A DNA stretch of 64,000 bases from Thermomicrobiales bacterium (GCA_019637585.1 JAHBVL010000001.1:620001-684000), one strand, 5' to 3'. Shown: positions 8,412-17,768, numbered from the stretch's first letter. Notes: a model not told the origin generated them from the sequence alone. A program made the numbers and translations.

Positions 8412-9176
8412 GTGACTGATCCAGCCGCCAACGAGGGACTGATCACGCCGGCAGACCCGTGGCCTCCTCCGGCCCCCGAATCAGCGATGCGCTCCGGAAA
8501 GCGACGTCCGCGTTCTCTTCTAATGGGTGCTAAGACGATCGCTGCTGTCGCGGCGGCGATCGTTGGGGGGGCCGCCTCGTTCTTTCTCGTATTGGGCGGA
8601 ATTTATCAGATCTTTCCCGGTTGGCTTCCGGCCCTTCCACCAGAGCGTCTTGGCGCCACACTGCTCGACGTCTCGTTGGAAGAAATCAATCCCAATGCAG
8701 ACGGCAAGTCATTCAAGATTTCGTACACGGTGGAATTCAGCGGGTTCGGCAATCGACACGCATATGGAACCTACGCTGTGTTCAGGCACTCGCTGAAAAC
8801 GGTCGGCGACACAACCTATCTCACGCAGTCTCGAGACCCGTGGTACATGACGGACGATGGTGAAGACCAACCCGCGTGGTCCAGAGATTTCGCCACGTTT
8901 GGATTCGAGGCGGACGAGAGTGACCGATTCAGCGGAGAGTTTCTGATCGAACGCGGCCCCGAAGGCTCGTGTGTTTTCGTTCGGGTTTACATATTCGATT
9001 CCAAACCTTACGATATCCGGACAGTTACCCCAGCGCATGACGGCAGTCCGGAGGCAATTGACTTCGATGTCGACGACCTGTTGAGCAACCACCGACTCGA
9101 TTACGCCGACTCCGCGCCATTCAACACCCACGAGCAGGTCCCCGCTTGCGAGGAGCTGGGAATCGCCACAATCTGA
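8412..9176 (+). CDS. Hypothetical membrane-anchored protein
   Basis: Unrecognised protein of about 254 residues. A proline-rich, basic N-terminus precedes one strong hydrophobic segment (KTIAAVAAAIVGGAASFFLV), then an extracytoplasmic domain of mixed strands rich in acidic and aromatic residues. Start uncertain: GTG at 8412, or ATG at 8487 or 8523, which would place the helix near the N-terminus as an anchor. One cysteine lies near the end (VPACEE) and one in GSCVFV, so one disulfide is possible. It is followed closely by two other exported proteins; the three may form a secretion-related unit. Confidence 0.7.
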   Translation: MTDPAANEGLITPADPWPPPAPESAMRSGKRRPRSLLMGAKTIAAVAAAIVGGAASFFLVLGGIYQIFPGWLPALPPERLGATLLDVSLEEINPNADGKSFKISYTVEFSGFGNRHAYGTYAVFRHSLKTVGDTTYLTQSRDPWYMTDDGEDQPAWSRDFATFGFEADESDRFSGEFLIERGPEGSCVFVRVYIFDSKPYDIRTVTPAHDGSPEAIDFDVDDLLSNHRLDYADSAPFNTHEQVPACEELGIATI

Positions 9177-9226
9177 GTGCGAAGAGCACCGGCGCTACAC
9201 CGGATGTGATGCAGGAGGCAGACCCA

Positions 9227-10165
9227 TTGAGCATCAGAGAAATGAGACGGACTCCACTCAGGGACATCCTGCTCTCGTGCCTCCTTGCGTCGCTGGCATC
9301 GCTGGGCGGCATAGGTTCAATGTCTGCCCAGCAGCCTCCCGGCGCCCAGCTGGCAACGCTTTGTCGCGAAGCTGCCGCCGCTGGTGGTACCGGGGCTCTC
9401 CATGCCGAAGTTCCCGAAGGTGTGCATTTCGTTGTTCTCGCTGACGCCTACATTGATGTCCATGACGCAGAGGTGGAGGTCCTCAATCTTCTGCAATGGG
9501 AACTCGGCCCCGATGAGGAGATCCTCAATCAGATGGCCGATTCCCCTCTCTTGCTGGTTGTGCCCGATACCGGTGTCCAGGTGTATGTGCAAGCCAAACT
9601 CCTTCCAGCGGAGGAACAGGGTGCAGTCAGCGTCGCAACGCACGGCCTCTATTCCGTTGCGAACACGACCGACGAACCGATCCCGGTTCTGAGTCTGCAG
9701 CTCGCTCCCAAGCCGTCTGGCCCATCGGTCAACCAAGGCAACCCAACCCCTGTTCTTGCTCATGAAGAAGATGCTGGCCCGGCTCCCGTCGACCTCCTGT
9801 ACTGGGAGGACGTCGACGGGCCTGGGGCCGGGGCAGTGCGGGGATTTGTCGGGTGTCTCGTTTGGGATGATCCGGATGCTGAAGTTGGTCCAGTACAGAT
9901 CGAAGGCACGCTGGGATTGCGGGTGCTGGAGGGGGCGCTCAAGGACAGCAAGCTCGAGGGGCCGCTGACGCCAGACTCCATGTGGAGCTGTCTCCCCCTG
10001 GAGCCAGGCTCGGTGCATAACCTGTCGGCCGGCGATGCACCGCCCATCGTCCTCGTGTTCGGATATCTGGAGAGCGGGACGGTTGTCTGGTCGCAGGCGG
10101 CGGGGAGCGAAACGAGTCTGAATGTGCTGACCGATTTCTTCCGATGCGCTGACGGGGAAGGATGA
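9227..10165 (+). CDS. Hypothetical secreted protein
   Basis: A 312-residue protein of unknown function. TTG at 9227 is preferred because AGGAGG (9213-9218) is 8 bases upstream; the frame extends further left without a ribosome site. The N-terminus has a basic run, a hydrophobic core (ILLSCLLASLASLGGIGSM) and an AQQ-type cleavage site, a clear Sec signal peptide. The mature part repeats phrases of the kind VHFVVLADAY and LVVPDTGVQVYV, suggestive of two beta-rich cupin-like halves. That fold is only a guess. It ends three bases before the protease gene, so the two are probably co-translated. Confidence 0.75.
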   Translation: MSIREMRRTPLRDILLSCLLASLASLGGIGSMSAQQPPGAQLATLCREAAAAGGTGALHAEVPEGVHFVVLADAYIDVHDAEVEVLNLLQWELGPDEEILNQMADSPLLLVVPDTGVQVYVQAKLLPAEEQGAVSVATHGLYSVANTTDEPIPVLSLQLAPKPSGPSVNQGNPTPVLAHEEDAGPAPVDLLYWEDVDGPGAGAVRGFVGCLVWDDPDAEVGPVQIEGTLGLRVLEGALKDSKLEGPLTPDSMWSCLPLEPGSVHNLSAGDAPPIVLVFGYLESGTVVWSQAAGSETSLNVLTDFFRCADGEG

Positions 10166-10168
10166 GCG

Positions 10169-11551
10169 ATGGAAACGCACAATCTCGCGCGGTCACGACT
10201 GTTCAGACTCTCGCTGCTGGCCGCCTTCCTCCTTCCATTTGGGCAACCAGCGGCGAGCTCGGCTCAGGTTCACCCTTTGATCGAAGAGCACGTTGCTCCC
10301 GCCACGGTGCAGGTGCGCGCGAGTATTCGCGTCACGATCGATGGGGAGGATGTCGTCGATCCCAAGGCTGCGCCACTGCGGCGCGGCACAGCGTTCTTCA
10401 TCAGCCCCGACGGGCTTCTTGCCACGGCATATCACGTCGTGGATCCCAACGACATCGGTGAGATTCTTGGCAAACGGAATGAGGATGCCGCCGCGGGACT
10501 TCAGTCAACCCGGCAGGAGCTGGACGGTTACGAGATCTACGCCGGCTGGAACGGCGCTCTGGAGCATGTGTACACGGCGAGTCTCATCCTCGCCGATCGA
10601 GATGCTGATGTGGCATTGCTCAGAATCGACAGATTTCCGGATGGCACGAAGGTCACGTCTCCGCCATACATACCCCATCTGTCAGTGAACGATCCGCCTG
10701 CCGTTCTCGGCGGGGAGAGACTCTTCGCGTTTGGATTTCCGGAGGAACTCGATCAGATTGAGCTCGTTGAGGCGACAGTTCGAAGCTACAACCCAGAGCG
10801 TAGCGAAATCAGGGCCGATGCCAGCACGCTGCCGGGAATGAGCGGTGGACCAGTGGTCAACGAGAATGGTGCGGTCGTGGCGCTGACTCGCAGGCTGCAG
10901 CTTGGCTCCGATGCGCCATCTCGCACTGGCGATGTTGGTCGCCTCGGAGTTGCCGTTTTCTCGACCGCCGATGTGGCCGGCCGGCTCCAGCAGGGCGAAG
11001 CGTGGAGCACTCCGCTCACACCTCCAAACCTAGGCCCAATCGACGGCAGCGCCCTACAAGATGCCCTGCTCAATCAAGCTGCCTATGATGTGACTTCCGG
11101 CAAGGGCGACTTCCACTTTGAAGCCGACCTCGTGAGCCCGCGTGTTACCGCCTCTATTGGCTCTCCATGGACCGCCGTCGTCATGAGAGCCAGTGGCCCA
11201 CCCAGCGCGAGCTCATTTGACGGATGGTCGGGATGTCTTGTCGGGATCACCAGCATGGGAGAAGGAGCCAACCTGCTCATGGTGATGACATTTGCTGGTG
11301 GCCCTACCAGAATCGAAGCCATCGACTTGATTTCGTACTTGCCCCTTTATGAGGGTGGTCGGATCCCCATCGCAGTTCGGTTCCAGAATGACGCCGTTTG
11401 GGTTGTTGTCAACAACCAGCCTTTCGGTCCTTTCGGATGTCCGGCGTGGGCCGGCGTCGGCAACATCATGCTTGTGCCGAACCACACGGGTCAGCCGGGA
11501 ATCGATCAGGAAGTGGAGTTCGAGAATCTTCGCATCTGGGAGCTTGACTGA
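10169..11551 (+). CDS. Secreted trypsin-like serine protease with C-terminal beta domain
   Basis: A 460-residue exported peptidase of the S1 (DegP/HtrA-like) fold. A Sec signal peptide covers about residues 1-32 and ends near SSAQ. The catalytic triad is visible as His in TAYHVVD, Asp in DADVALLRI and Ser in GMSGGPVVNE. No PDZ domain is seen; instead the last ~170 residues form a beta-rich domain ending in EVEFENLRIWELD, similar in style to laminin-G/concanavalin-like jelly rolls that bind sugars. It probably acts at the outer face of the membrane on misfolded or wall-bound proteins. It lies just behind two other exported proteins. Confidence 0.87.
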   Translation: METHNLARSRLFRLSLLAAFLLPFGQPAASSAQVHPLIEEHVAPATVQVRASIRVTIDGEDVVDPKAAPLRRGTAFFISPDGLLATAYHVVDPNDIGEILGKRNEDAAAGLQSTRQELDGYEIYAGWNGALEHVYTASLILADRDADVALLRIDRFPDGTKVTSPPYIPHLSVNDPPAVLGGERLFAFGFPEELDQIELVEATVRSYNPERSEIRADASTLPGMSGGPVVNENGAVVALTRRLQLGSDAPSRTGDVGRLGVAVFSTADVAGRLQQGEAWSTPLTPPNLGPIDGSALQDALLNQAAYDVTSGKGDFHFEADLVSPRVTASIGSPWTAVVMRASGPPSASSFDGWSGCLVGITSMGEGANLLMVMTFAGGPTRIEAIDLISYLPLYEGGRIPIAVRFQNDAVWVVVNNQPFGPFGCPAWAGVGNIMLVPNHTGQPGIDQEVEFENLRIWELD

Positions 11552-11602
11552 AACCAGAATCCTGGACCGAACCTCACGCGGCTGGTCTGCATCGGCCTTG
11601 GC

Positions 11603-12379
11603 CTATGGCAAATGCGCGCCGCCTGTGATGTCGATGTCCGCGCCGGTGAGGAACTCGGATGCGGGTGAGGCGAGATAGAGCACAACCCTGGCCACGTCGT
11701 CCGGGGTTTCGATGCGGCCGAGGGGAGTCTGTTTGACATATTCGTCGAAGATCTGCTCGCCGCTCAATCCTCGCAGCTCTGATTCCCATTCGATCTCTTC
11801 ACGCTGCATTTTTGTGGCGACGAACCCCGGGCAGACACAATTGACCCGGATGTTGTACGGCCCGAGCTCGAAGGCGCAACACTTGGTGAAGCCGATGCAG
11901 GCCCATTTCGACGCCGCATAGTGGGCCAGCAGTCCGGGACCCGTTTTGCCGGCCATCGACGCGGTATTGACGATGACGCCCCGTTTGCGCTCCATCATCG
12001 CCGGAATCACCGCGCGGGTGACGAGAAAGACACCTTTGGCGTTGACGTTGAAGTTGAAGTCCCACTCTTTTTCGGTCAGCGCCCAGACGTGATTCATCGT
12101 CGACACGCCGGCGTTGTTGACGAGGACATCGATCGGTCCCATGTCCGACTCGACGGCCGCCGCCACAGCCGCCGCCTGGTCAGCGGAGGTCACATCCAAC
12201 CGGTAGGCTCGCGCATCCGGCAAGGATGTGGCGACCGACTCGGCCGCTGTGAGATCGACGTCGGTCACCGCCACGCGAGCGCCTGCTCCCGCCAGATGGG
12301 TGGCAATCGACTGGCCAATGCCAGACCCAGCGCCGGTGACCAACGCCACCTGTCCTGCCAGGGAGAGTGTTGCTGTCAT
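11603..12379 (-). CDS. Short-chain dehydrogenase/reductase
   Basis: A 258-residue classical SDR. The cofactor motif TGAGSGIG is at residues 15-22, NNAG near 86-89, and the catalytic Y-x3-K is in YAASK. An aspartate after the second strand (TDVD) favours NAD over NADP. C-terminal LTGADIDITGG is typical of glucose/3-oxoacyl-type SDRs. It is convergent with the protease gene and divergent from the membrane protein at 12519. Substrate unknown. Confidence 0.92.
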   Translation of the reverse strand: MTATLSLAGQVALVTGAGSGIGQSIATHLAGAGARVAVTDVDLTAAESVATSLPDARAYRLDVTSADQAAAVAAAVESDMGPIDVLVNNAGVSTMNHVWALTEKEWDFNFNVNAKGVFLVTRAVIPAMMERKRGVIVNTASMAGKTGPGLLAHYAASKWACIGFTKCCAFELGPYNIRVNCVCPGFVATKMQREEIEWESELRGLSGEQIFDEYVKQTPLGRIETPDDVARVVLYLASPASEFLTGADIDITGGAHLP

Positions 12380-12518
12380 GGAATCATCCTTTCGCTCTGG
12401 AGGGCGTGGCCGGACGCGCGGGAGCGCCGGTGCAGCATTCCATTCTATTTGTCGATTGTCATTGCTATAGTCTTAGAGCGCAATCGCCTGCGTCCTGAAG
12501 CTGGAAGGGATCCATTCG

Positions 12519-14258
12519 TTGTCGAACCGGCGAACGAGAGAGAAACGTCCGCGCATCTCCACATCTCCCGCCGCTCCGGCGGCGGCAGGCGAGACCTCGC
12601 CGGAAGAATCCGTTGGCGACGATGCGGCATCGCCATCCGCCTGGCCGGACTGGCTGGCGCCGGTTGAGCCGGGCTGGATCCGGCTGCAGAGCGTGTTGCG
12701 CCAGGGAGACCGGTTGCTCGATCCGCTCCATTTGCCGGCGTTTCCGCCGCGAGCCGAGCGTCTTCTTGGCGCGAACGGTTTTCTCTGGTTGGTGTTCCTG
12801 ACCATTCTGCCGATCATCTATGTCGGGTTCGACATGACGGTGATGGTCAGCGGGTTTGGTCTGCCGAAAAACCTTTACCCCTGGGTCGACAATGACTACT
12901 GGTGGCACCTGGCCGCCGGCGACTACATCATCGACGAGCGGTCGATGCCGTCGCCCGATCCCTGGCTCTACACCTATGACGGCAAGTTCGTGGCGCACGA
13001 GTGGCTGGGGGAGGTTTTTCTCTCGGTCACCGACCGGCTGGGCGGATACCAGACGGGTATCGCGGCGACGGTCATCATCGCGGCGCTGGGATTCTATGCA
13101 CTGATCGCGGCGATGCACCGGTATGGTCTGAGCTACCGGGCGTGCACGTTGTTTACGCTGATCTGGATGGGTGTCTTCCTCCGGCCGGGGGTTTTCGCCG
13201 TCCGTCCTCAGATGTGGACCTTCAGCTTCTACGCGCTCCTCTTTCTCTTTCTGGCTCTGTATCAAACCGGTCGCTGGAAGCATCTGTGGGTGCTCGTTCC
13301 CTTTTTCCTGATCTGGTGGAATGTCCACCTTTCAGCGGTCATCGGTGTGCTGGCGTTTGGCGTCTTCGGTCTCGACCAGCTCATCCGGAGGAAACCGATC
13401 AAACACCTGATGATCGTTGGGGTGTTGAGTCTGGCCGGCATGGTGGTCAATCCGTTTGGCATCGACTACGTCGAACAGATACTGCGATTCGGGGGTCGCC
13501 CGGCGATCTGGAACGAACGCATTTTCGAATGGCTGCCGCCCGATTTTTCGCAGCGGCACAACGTCTGGTTCGCGCTGGCCCTTCCCCTTGTAGTTCCGGC
13601 GATCTGGCAAATCCTCAGAGGGAGGGTCTGGCCGGGCGCGATGGTGCTCTTCCTCTTTTATCAGGCCTGGACATCGGTCCGGTTCGTCTCCGTCGCCATC
13701 CTGTTTGCCATGATCTTTGTGGCCTGGCTGGTGTGGCAGCACCGCCAGGATAGCGAGCATGCCTGGGTTGCCGAGCCGCGTGCCGCTCGGCCGCCACTCT
13801 GGGGACTCGCCGTGCCGGCCGCCCTGGCGACGGCGTTGGTGCTCTTCGTGGCGACCACCTACGACTATTCCCAGTTTCGGGAGAATCCTGTGGCGTGGGG
13901 ATATCCGGTGGAAGCGGCATCGATCTATGAGGAGAACTTCGCCGACCGGCGATTGTTCAACACCTATGACTGGGGTGGCTATCTCGATTACCGGTTCCGG
14001 GGTGATCCGGAGATCTTCATCGATGGCCGGGCCGATACCTACCCGAATACCCTGACTGCCCAGTACTTTCACATGGTCGACGGCGACAACGGCTGGGATG
14101 TCATGATGAACCAGTGGAATGTCGACGTCATCATCGTCCGGCCCATCGATGGACTGGCGAGGGTGGCGATGTCGCATCCCGATTGGGAGCTGGTTTTCGA
14201 GGATGACTACAGCCTGATGTTTGTCCGCCGGGCGCTGGCCGAAAGCATCGAGTCGTAA
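12519..14258 (+). CDS. Polytopic membrane protein, GT-C-like
   Basis: A 579-residue protein with about ten hydrophobic segments between residues ~85 and ~455 and a C-terminal soluble domain. The first outer loop holds DNDYWWHLAAGDYI followed by HEWLGE; acidic and aromatic residues in that position are typical of GT-C lipid-linked glycosyltransferase-like proteins and of a widespread uncharacterised bacterial family. The N-terminal ~60 residues are proline/alanine-rich and disordered. TTG at 12519 has a GGAAGGGA site 9 bases upstream. A role in envelope polysaccharide is inferred only from the fold type. Confidence 0.75.
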   Translation: MSNRRTREKRPRISTSPAAPAAAGETSPEESVGDDAASPSAWPDWLAPVEPGWIRLQSVLRQGDRLLDPLHLPAFPPRAERLLGANGFLWLVFLTILPIIYVGFDMTVMVSGFGLPKNLYPWVDNDYWWHLAAGDYIIDERSMPSPDPWLYTYDGKFVAHEWLGEVFLSVTDRLGGYQTGIAATVIIAALGFYALIAAMHRYGLSYRACTLFTLIWMGVFLRPGVFAVRPQMWTFSFYALLFLFLALYQTGRWKHLWVLVPFFLIWWNVHLSAVIGVLAFGVFGLDQLIRRKPIKHLMIVGVLSLAGMVVNPFGIDYVEQILRFGGRPAIWNERIFEWLPPDFSQRHNVWFALALPLVVPAIWQILRGRVWPGAMVLFLFYQAWTSVRFVSVAILFAMIFVAWLVWQHRQDSEHAWVAEPRAARPPLWGLAVPAALATALVLFVATTYDYSQFRENPVAWGYPVEAASIYEENFADRRLFNTYDWGGYLDYRFRGDPEIFIDGRADTYPNTLTAQYFHMVDGDNGWDVMMNQWNVDVIIVRPIDGLARVAMSHPDWELVFEDDYSLMFVRRALAESIES

Positions 14259-14263
14259 CGGCG

Positions 14264-14285
14264 GGCCACAGGTGCCCGAACTATT
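14264..14285 (-). repeat. Type-2 REP-like palindrome (GGGC-acctgt-GGCCC)
   Basis: On the minus strand an ATAG-headed copy of the element that elsewhere (37013, 51644) is GTAG followed by TTC and the palindrome GGGCACCTGTGGCCC. It lies six bases after the membrane-protein gene. Confidence 0.65.
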
Positions 14286-14372
14286 GGTGCCCGGATTACT
14301 CCACGGGGCCCCAGAGGACACCTCGTTCGGGGGTTGGCGAAATCTGGGCTGCGCTGTCCGCGCGACCGCGAC

Positions 14373-14471
14373 GCCGTAAACGGCGCCGCTTACAGTGCGA
14401 TGCCCCTGCCGGGGCTGGCTCACGGGTCCGGAGGACCTTTGCACTGTGAGCCCGGTCCGTTCACGGCCGGG
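14373..14471. repeat. ~100-bp cruciform-like element, single copy
   Basis: It begins with GCCGTAAACGG and ends with a complementary arm and GGCCGGG. Inside are a 14-base stem, a CCCC/GGGG hairpin and a GGTCC-GGA-GGACC hairpin. Three related copies occur in tandem at 61868-62329. This is the only notable content of the 306-base gap between 14259 and 14564 apart from the palindrome at 14264. Confidence 0.85.
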
Positions 14472-14564
14472 CGGGTCTCACAGAACCGCAGACGATCCAG
14501 GCGCGCATCGCATGTGTAGCGAAAGGTCAGGTCTCGCACCTGTCAATGAAAAGTCCGGGCTGGA

Positions 14565-15980
14565 TCAGAGGTCCCCGAGACTTTCGAGTAACGCTCCCAG
14601 CACCGATCCAGCGGCGTCGAGAATTTCGGCGGCGTCGACGACTTCCAGGATGCCGCCGACGGCATCGATCGCTCCAGGCGCCGCATCGGCCATGCTGCCG
14701 AGAAAGCCGGTGACCGCGCCCGGATCGACGGAGGAGAGGATATCCGGCACCGCGCCGGCCACCTTTGCTGCTGCTTCGACGCTCTCACTCGCGTTTGGCG
14801 CGGCGTTGAGCAGTCCCATCACGAATTCGCTCGCTCCCTGCACCCCGCCTCCAGCCACATCGCTGGCCGAGGAAAGAGTGTCCATCGATGGGGCGCCGAT
14901 CGAAGGAATGGATGGAAGATCGAACGATCCGGGATTCAGATCGGAAAGATCGCCTGGACCGTGGCGCAGCACACTGGCGCCGAGATCAATCGCATCCCCC
15001 AACCCATCAGCGTCCGGTACCGAGGGATCGATGTCGGATACGCGGTCCCGCACCAGTGTCGCCCACTCGTTGACCGGCAGAACGCCGCTGAATCGGTTGA
15101 CGAAAACGGACGAGACGCCAAGCGCCAGCGCGTAGGGGAGGTAGCGTTCCATGGCCGCCAGTGCGGGAGCGGCGTCACCCATCCGGGCGATATCGGCCAG
15201 GTCGGTCTGGAAGGCTTTCCAGCGTGCGGCTTCGGTTGCGCCAGTTCTGGTTTTGGCCGGCATGTGCTTGCTCAGCACCTTGAGCGCCAGCCCCATTCCG
15301 ACCAGTGCGGCCGACGGGAAGATCGCTGTCCAATCAAACAGCGCGTACACAACACCGAAGAAGATCAGGCCCAGTGCAAGAACAATCGACCCGGCGCCAC
15401 TCCAGCGGCCGCGGGTTGCTTCAGGCGACTTGCGGAAATAGCCGCGTTCGACCAGGTCGGTATAGAGCGCTCGCCGGATCGTTTCGTAGGCAGTGGCGAC
15501 ATTCCTGGCGCGATCGGCGAGGATGATCTGGTCGCCCTGCTGGGGCGCTTCACCGAAGAGCGCCTGCAACATGGGGCGCTCGAACGCATGGGCAAGAGCC
15601 TGCGCATCCAGCAGCGTGACCTGGAAAGTGTCGTTCTGCTGCCCCGGAGCGGTGTGCGTGATCGAAACCACGCCACGGCGTTGCAGATCGAACAGCGTGG
15701 CCACCAGATCGTGATGGTCGACCCGCTCGTCGATCAGTGACCCAACCACCGCCGCGGGAAGATCACCAGGTGGTTTCCCACCCGCACCGGGAAGCCGTTC
15801 GGTATGTGGGTCGCGCCCCCGCAGATACCAGAGGCCCAGGAGAAGAACCGATCCGAAACTGACGATCGCCAGTCCGGCGACGAGCAGGAGGAGGCGGATA
15901 GCGTCACGAGTCTGGTCTGCGGACGCTGTGTCGATCTGGAGACTGGAGAGAATCGCGAAAGACGTGATGATGATGCGCAT
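14565..15980 (-). CDS. DUF2207-like membrane protein lacking the N-terminal domain
   Basis: A 471-residue protein. After a short hydrophobic N-terminus there is a membrane helix at about residues 28-50 (LLLLVAGLAIVSFGSVLLLG), then a region of the type PGDLPAAVVGSLIDERVDHHDLVATLFDLQRRG, characteristic of the cytoplasmic part of DUF2207 proteins, a second pair of helices near 200-235, and a low-complexity Ala/Ser/Gly/Asp C-terminus. Full DUF2207 proteins begin with a ~200-residue extracytoplasmic domain that is absent here. AAAGGGGA precedes the ATG. Function unknown. Confidence 0.72.
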   Translation of the reverse strand: MRIIITSFAILSSLQIDTASADQTRDAIRLLLLVAGLAIVSFGSVLLLGLWYLRGRDPHTERLPGAGGKPPGDLPAAVVGSLIDERVDHHDLVATLFDLQRRGVVSITHTAPGQQNDTFQVTLLDAQALAHAFERPMLQALFGEAPQQGDQIILADRARNVATAYETIRRALYTDLVERGYFRKSPEATRGRWSGAGSIVLALGLIFFGVVYALFDWTAIFPSAALVGMGLALKVLSKHMPAKTRTGATEAARWKAFQTDLADIARMGDAAPALAAMERYLPYALALGVSSVFVNRFSGVLPVNEWATLVRDRVSDIDPSVPDADGLGDAIDLGASVLRHGPGDLSDLNPGSFDLPSIPSIGAPSMDTLSSASDVAGGGVQGASEFVMGLLNAAPNASESVEAAAKVAGAVPDILSSVDPGAVTGFLGSMADAAPGAIDAVGGILEVVDAAEILDAAGSVLGALLESLGDL

Positions 15981-16021
15981 AGGGTCCCCTTTCCTCCTCC
16001 GTGGATTGTAGTGGTGACGGG

Positions 16022-16074
16022 AGGGCGGAAAGGCGACTATCGTTTCAATGCACTATGCACTATGCACTATGCAC
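16022..16074 (+). repeat. Short-period arrays: octads then heptads
   Basis: GGGCGGAA-AGGCGACT octad-like units at 16023-16038 are followed by three perfect CACTATG heptads at 16051-16071. The arrays fill the gap before the NERD-helicase start. Confidence 0.75.
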
Positions 16075-16088
16075 GAGGTCCACCGCCA

Positions 16089-17768
16089 ATGGCCAGAATC
16101 TATCCCGACCCACCGCTGACAGCATTCACCAGCGCGGCGGAGGAACGGCTCTATCACCTGTTCAAAACCGATCTGCCAGGCAGCTACACCGTTCTCCATT
16201 CGGTGCGGTGGTTGCAGCGCCGGGAGCGGTTCGACGAAGAGGGAGAAGCTGATTTCATTCTGCTGCATCCCAGCTACGGGGGATTGATTCTGGAAGTGAA
16301 GGGAGGGGGCATCCGGCGCGATCCCCTCACGTCGGTCTGGTATTCAAAGGACCGGCATGGCGACATCCACCCGATCAAGGACCCCTTTCAGCAGGCGGCG
16401 CGCTCTCGCCGTGGTTTGCTGGGGTATCTCAGTCATTCGAGTCTGGCGCCCCGGTTGCCCGATCTCTTCAAGTTCGCGGTCGCATTTCCGGATGTGACCA
16501 TCGGTCCGGACGATCTTGCTCCGGATGCGCCCCGCTCCCTGATTCTCGATGCCAACGATCTCATGTCGCTCGAGCGATCGCTGCTCAGGGCGTGGCGGCC
16601 ACCCCGCGATCCGCTGCTCGGCCCGGAAGGCGTGCGCGAGCTGGTCGGATTGCTCAGCCCGGCGGTCGAGCTGAGCCGGATGAATCTGAGCGCCGCTATC
16701 GCCGTCGAACGGGAGCAGCTGATCCGGTTGACCGACCAGCAGATGCGTCTGCTCGACCTCATTGCCAATCATCACCGGGTCGCGGTGCGTGGGGTCGCCG
16801 GGTCGGGAAAATCGCTGCTGGCGCTGGAAACGGCTCGCCGGCAGGCAGCATTGGGCAAACAGGTGCTCTTCACCTGTTTCAACCAGGCGCTCGCTGATTG
16901 GGCCAGAGTGTCGCTGGCGTCGCAGCTGGGCGACCGGATGAGCGTCGTCTATGTCGATAACTATCACGATCTGGCCGAGGACTTCGCCCGCCGGGCGGGT
17001 ATCCGATTGCCCGGTCAGCGGGAGATCGACGCGGCTTCCGGTCCGTACTACAACGAGGTGTTGCCGCAGTTTCTGAGCGACGCGCTGGCCACGGTCGATC
17101 AGCGATTCGATGCGATTGTTGTCGACGAAGCGCAGGACTTCGCCGATATCTGGTGGATCACCATCGAGTCTTTGCTCGCCGACCCTGAGGAAAGCGTCTT
17201 TTACCTGTTCTATGACCCGAGCCAGAGCGTCTACACCGGGCATTCGACGGCGGGGATGCCAATTCCCGAACCGCACTTCCAGCTCGACCAGAATTGCCGC
17301 AACACCCGGGCGATTCACGATCTGGCGTTTCGGTACAGCGGTTCGGCGGCATCGTCGAGATGTGAAGGACCAGAGGGGCGGAGGGTGGAGCTCGTGGCGA
17401 CCGAGCCGGGTAAGGAGCTCGATGGAGTGCGTCGGGCGATCCACACGTTGCTGCGCGACGAGGGCATCACGCTCGACCAGATTGTCGTGCTGACACCGAG
17501 GTCGTCCCACCGCTCCGTGCTGCAGGAGAATGCCCGAGTCGGCAATCTCACCCTTACGTGGAATGAGCGGGGCCCGAATCAGGTGAAAGTCACGTCGATC
17601 GCCCGGTTCAAGGGGCTGGAATCGGACGTAGTCATCCTGGCCGAGCTCGATCACGCATATCACGAAACGCGCGACGCGCTGCTTCACGTCGGTATCAGCC
17701 GGGCCAAGCACCATGCCGTCATCGTCGGGCAGCTTCCGGAACCCGGCGGTATCCGGCAACAGCGCTGA
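16089..17768 (+). CDS. NERD-domain nuclease fused to superfamily-I (UvrD-like) helicase
   Basis: A 559-residue cytoplasmic protein. The N-terminal NERD domain shows the restriction-endonuclease-like motif D55...E69-x-K71 (ADFILL, LEVKGG). The helicase part has Walker A GVAGSGKS with K241, Walker B VVDEAQDF with D346/E347, an LDQNCRNT motif III/IV region, and motifs V-VI FKGLESDVV and HVGISRAKHH. It is shorter than full UvrD because the 1B/2B inserts are small. The frame is open upstream, but the ATG at 16089 starts the domain. Such fusions act on DNA ends in repair or defence; no partner defence gene is adjacent, so the role remains open. Confidence 0.9.
   Translation: MARIYPDPPLTAFTSAAEERLYHLFKTDLPGSYTVLHSVRWLQRRERFDEEGEADFILLHPSYGGLILEVKGGGIRRDPLTSVWYSKDRHGDIHPIKDPFQQAARSRRGLLGYLSHSSLAPRLPDLFKFAVAFPDVTIGPDDLAPDAPRSLILDANDLMSLERSLLRAWRPPRDPLLGPEGVRELVGLLSPAVELSRMNLSAAIAVEREQLIRLTDQQMRLLDLIANHHRVAVRGVAGSGKSLLALETARRQAALGKQVLFTCFNQALADWARVSLASQLGDRMSVVYVDNYHDLAEDFARRAGIRLPGQREIDAASGPYYNEVLPQFLSDALATVDQRFDAIVVDEAQDFADIWWITIESLLADPEESVFYLFYDPSQSVYTGHSTAGMPIPEPHFQLDQNCRNTRAIHDLAFRYSGSAASSRCEGPEGRRVELVATEPGKELDGVRRAIHTLLRDEGITLDQIVVLTPRSSHRSVLQENARVGNLTLTWNERGPNQVKVTSIARFKGLESDVVILAELDHAYHETRDALLHVGISRAKHHAVIVGQLPEPGGIRQQR

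Noticed and set aside
15804-16088. Upstream extension of the NERD-helicase frame
   Set aside because: The extension overlaps the divergent DUF2207-like gene and repeat DNA; the domain begins at the ATG at 16089.
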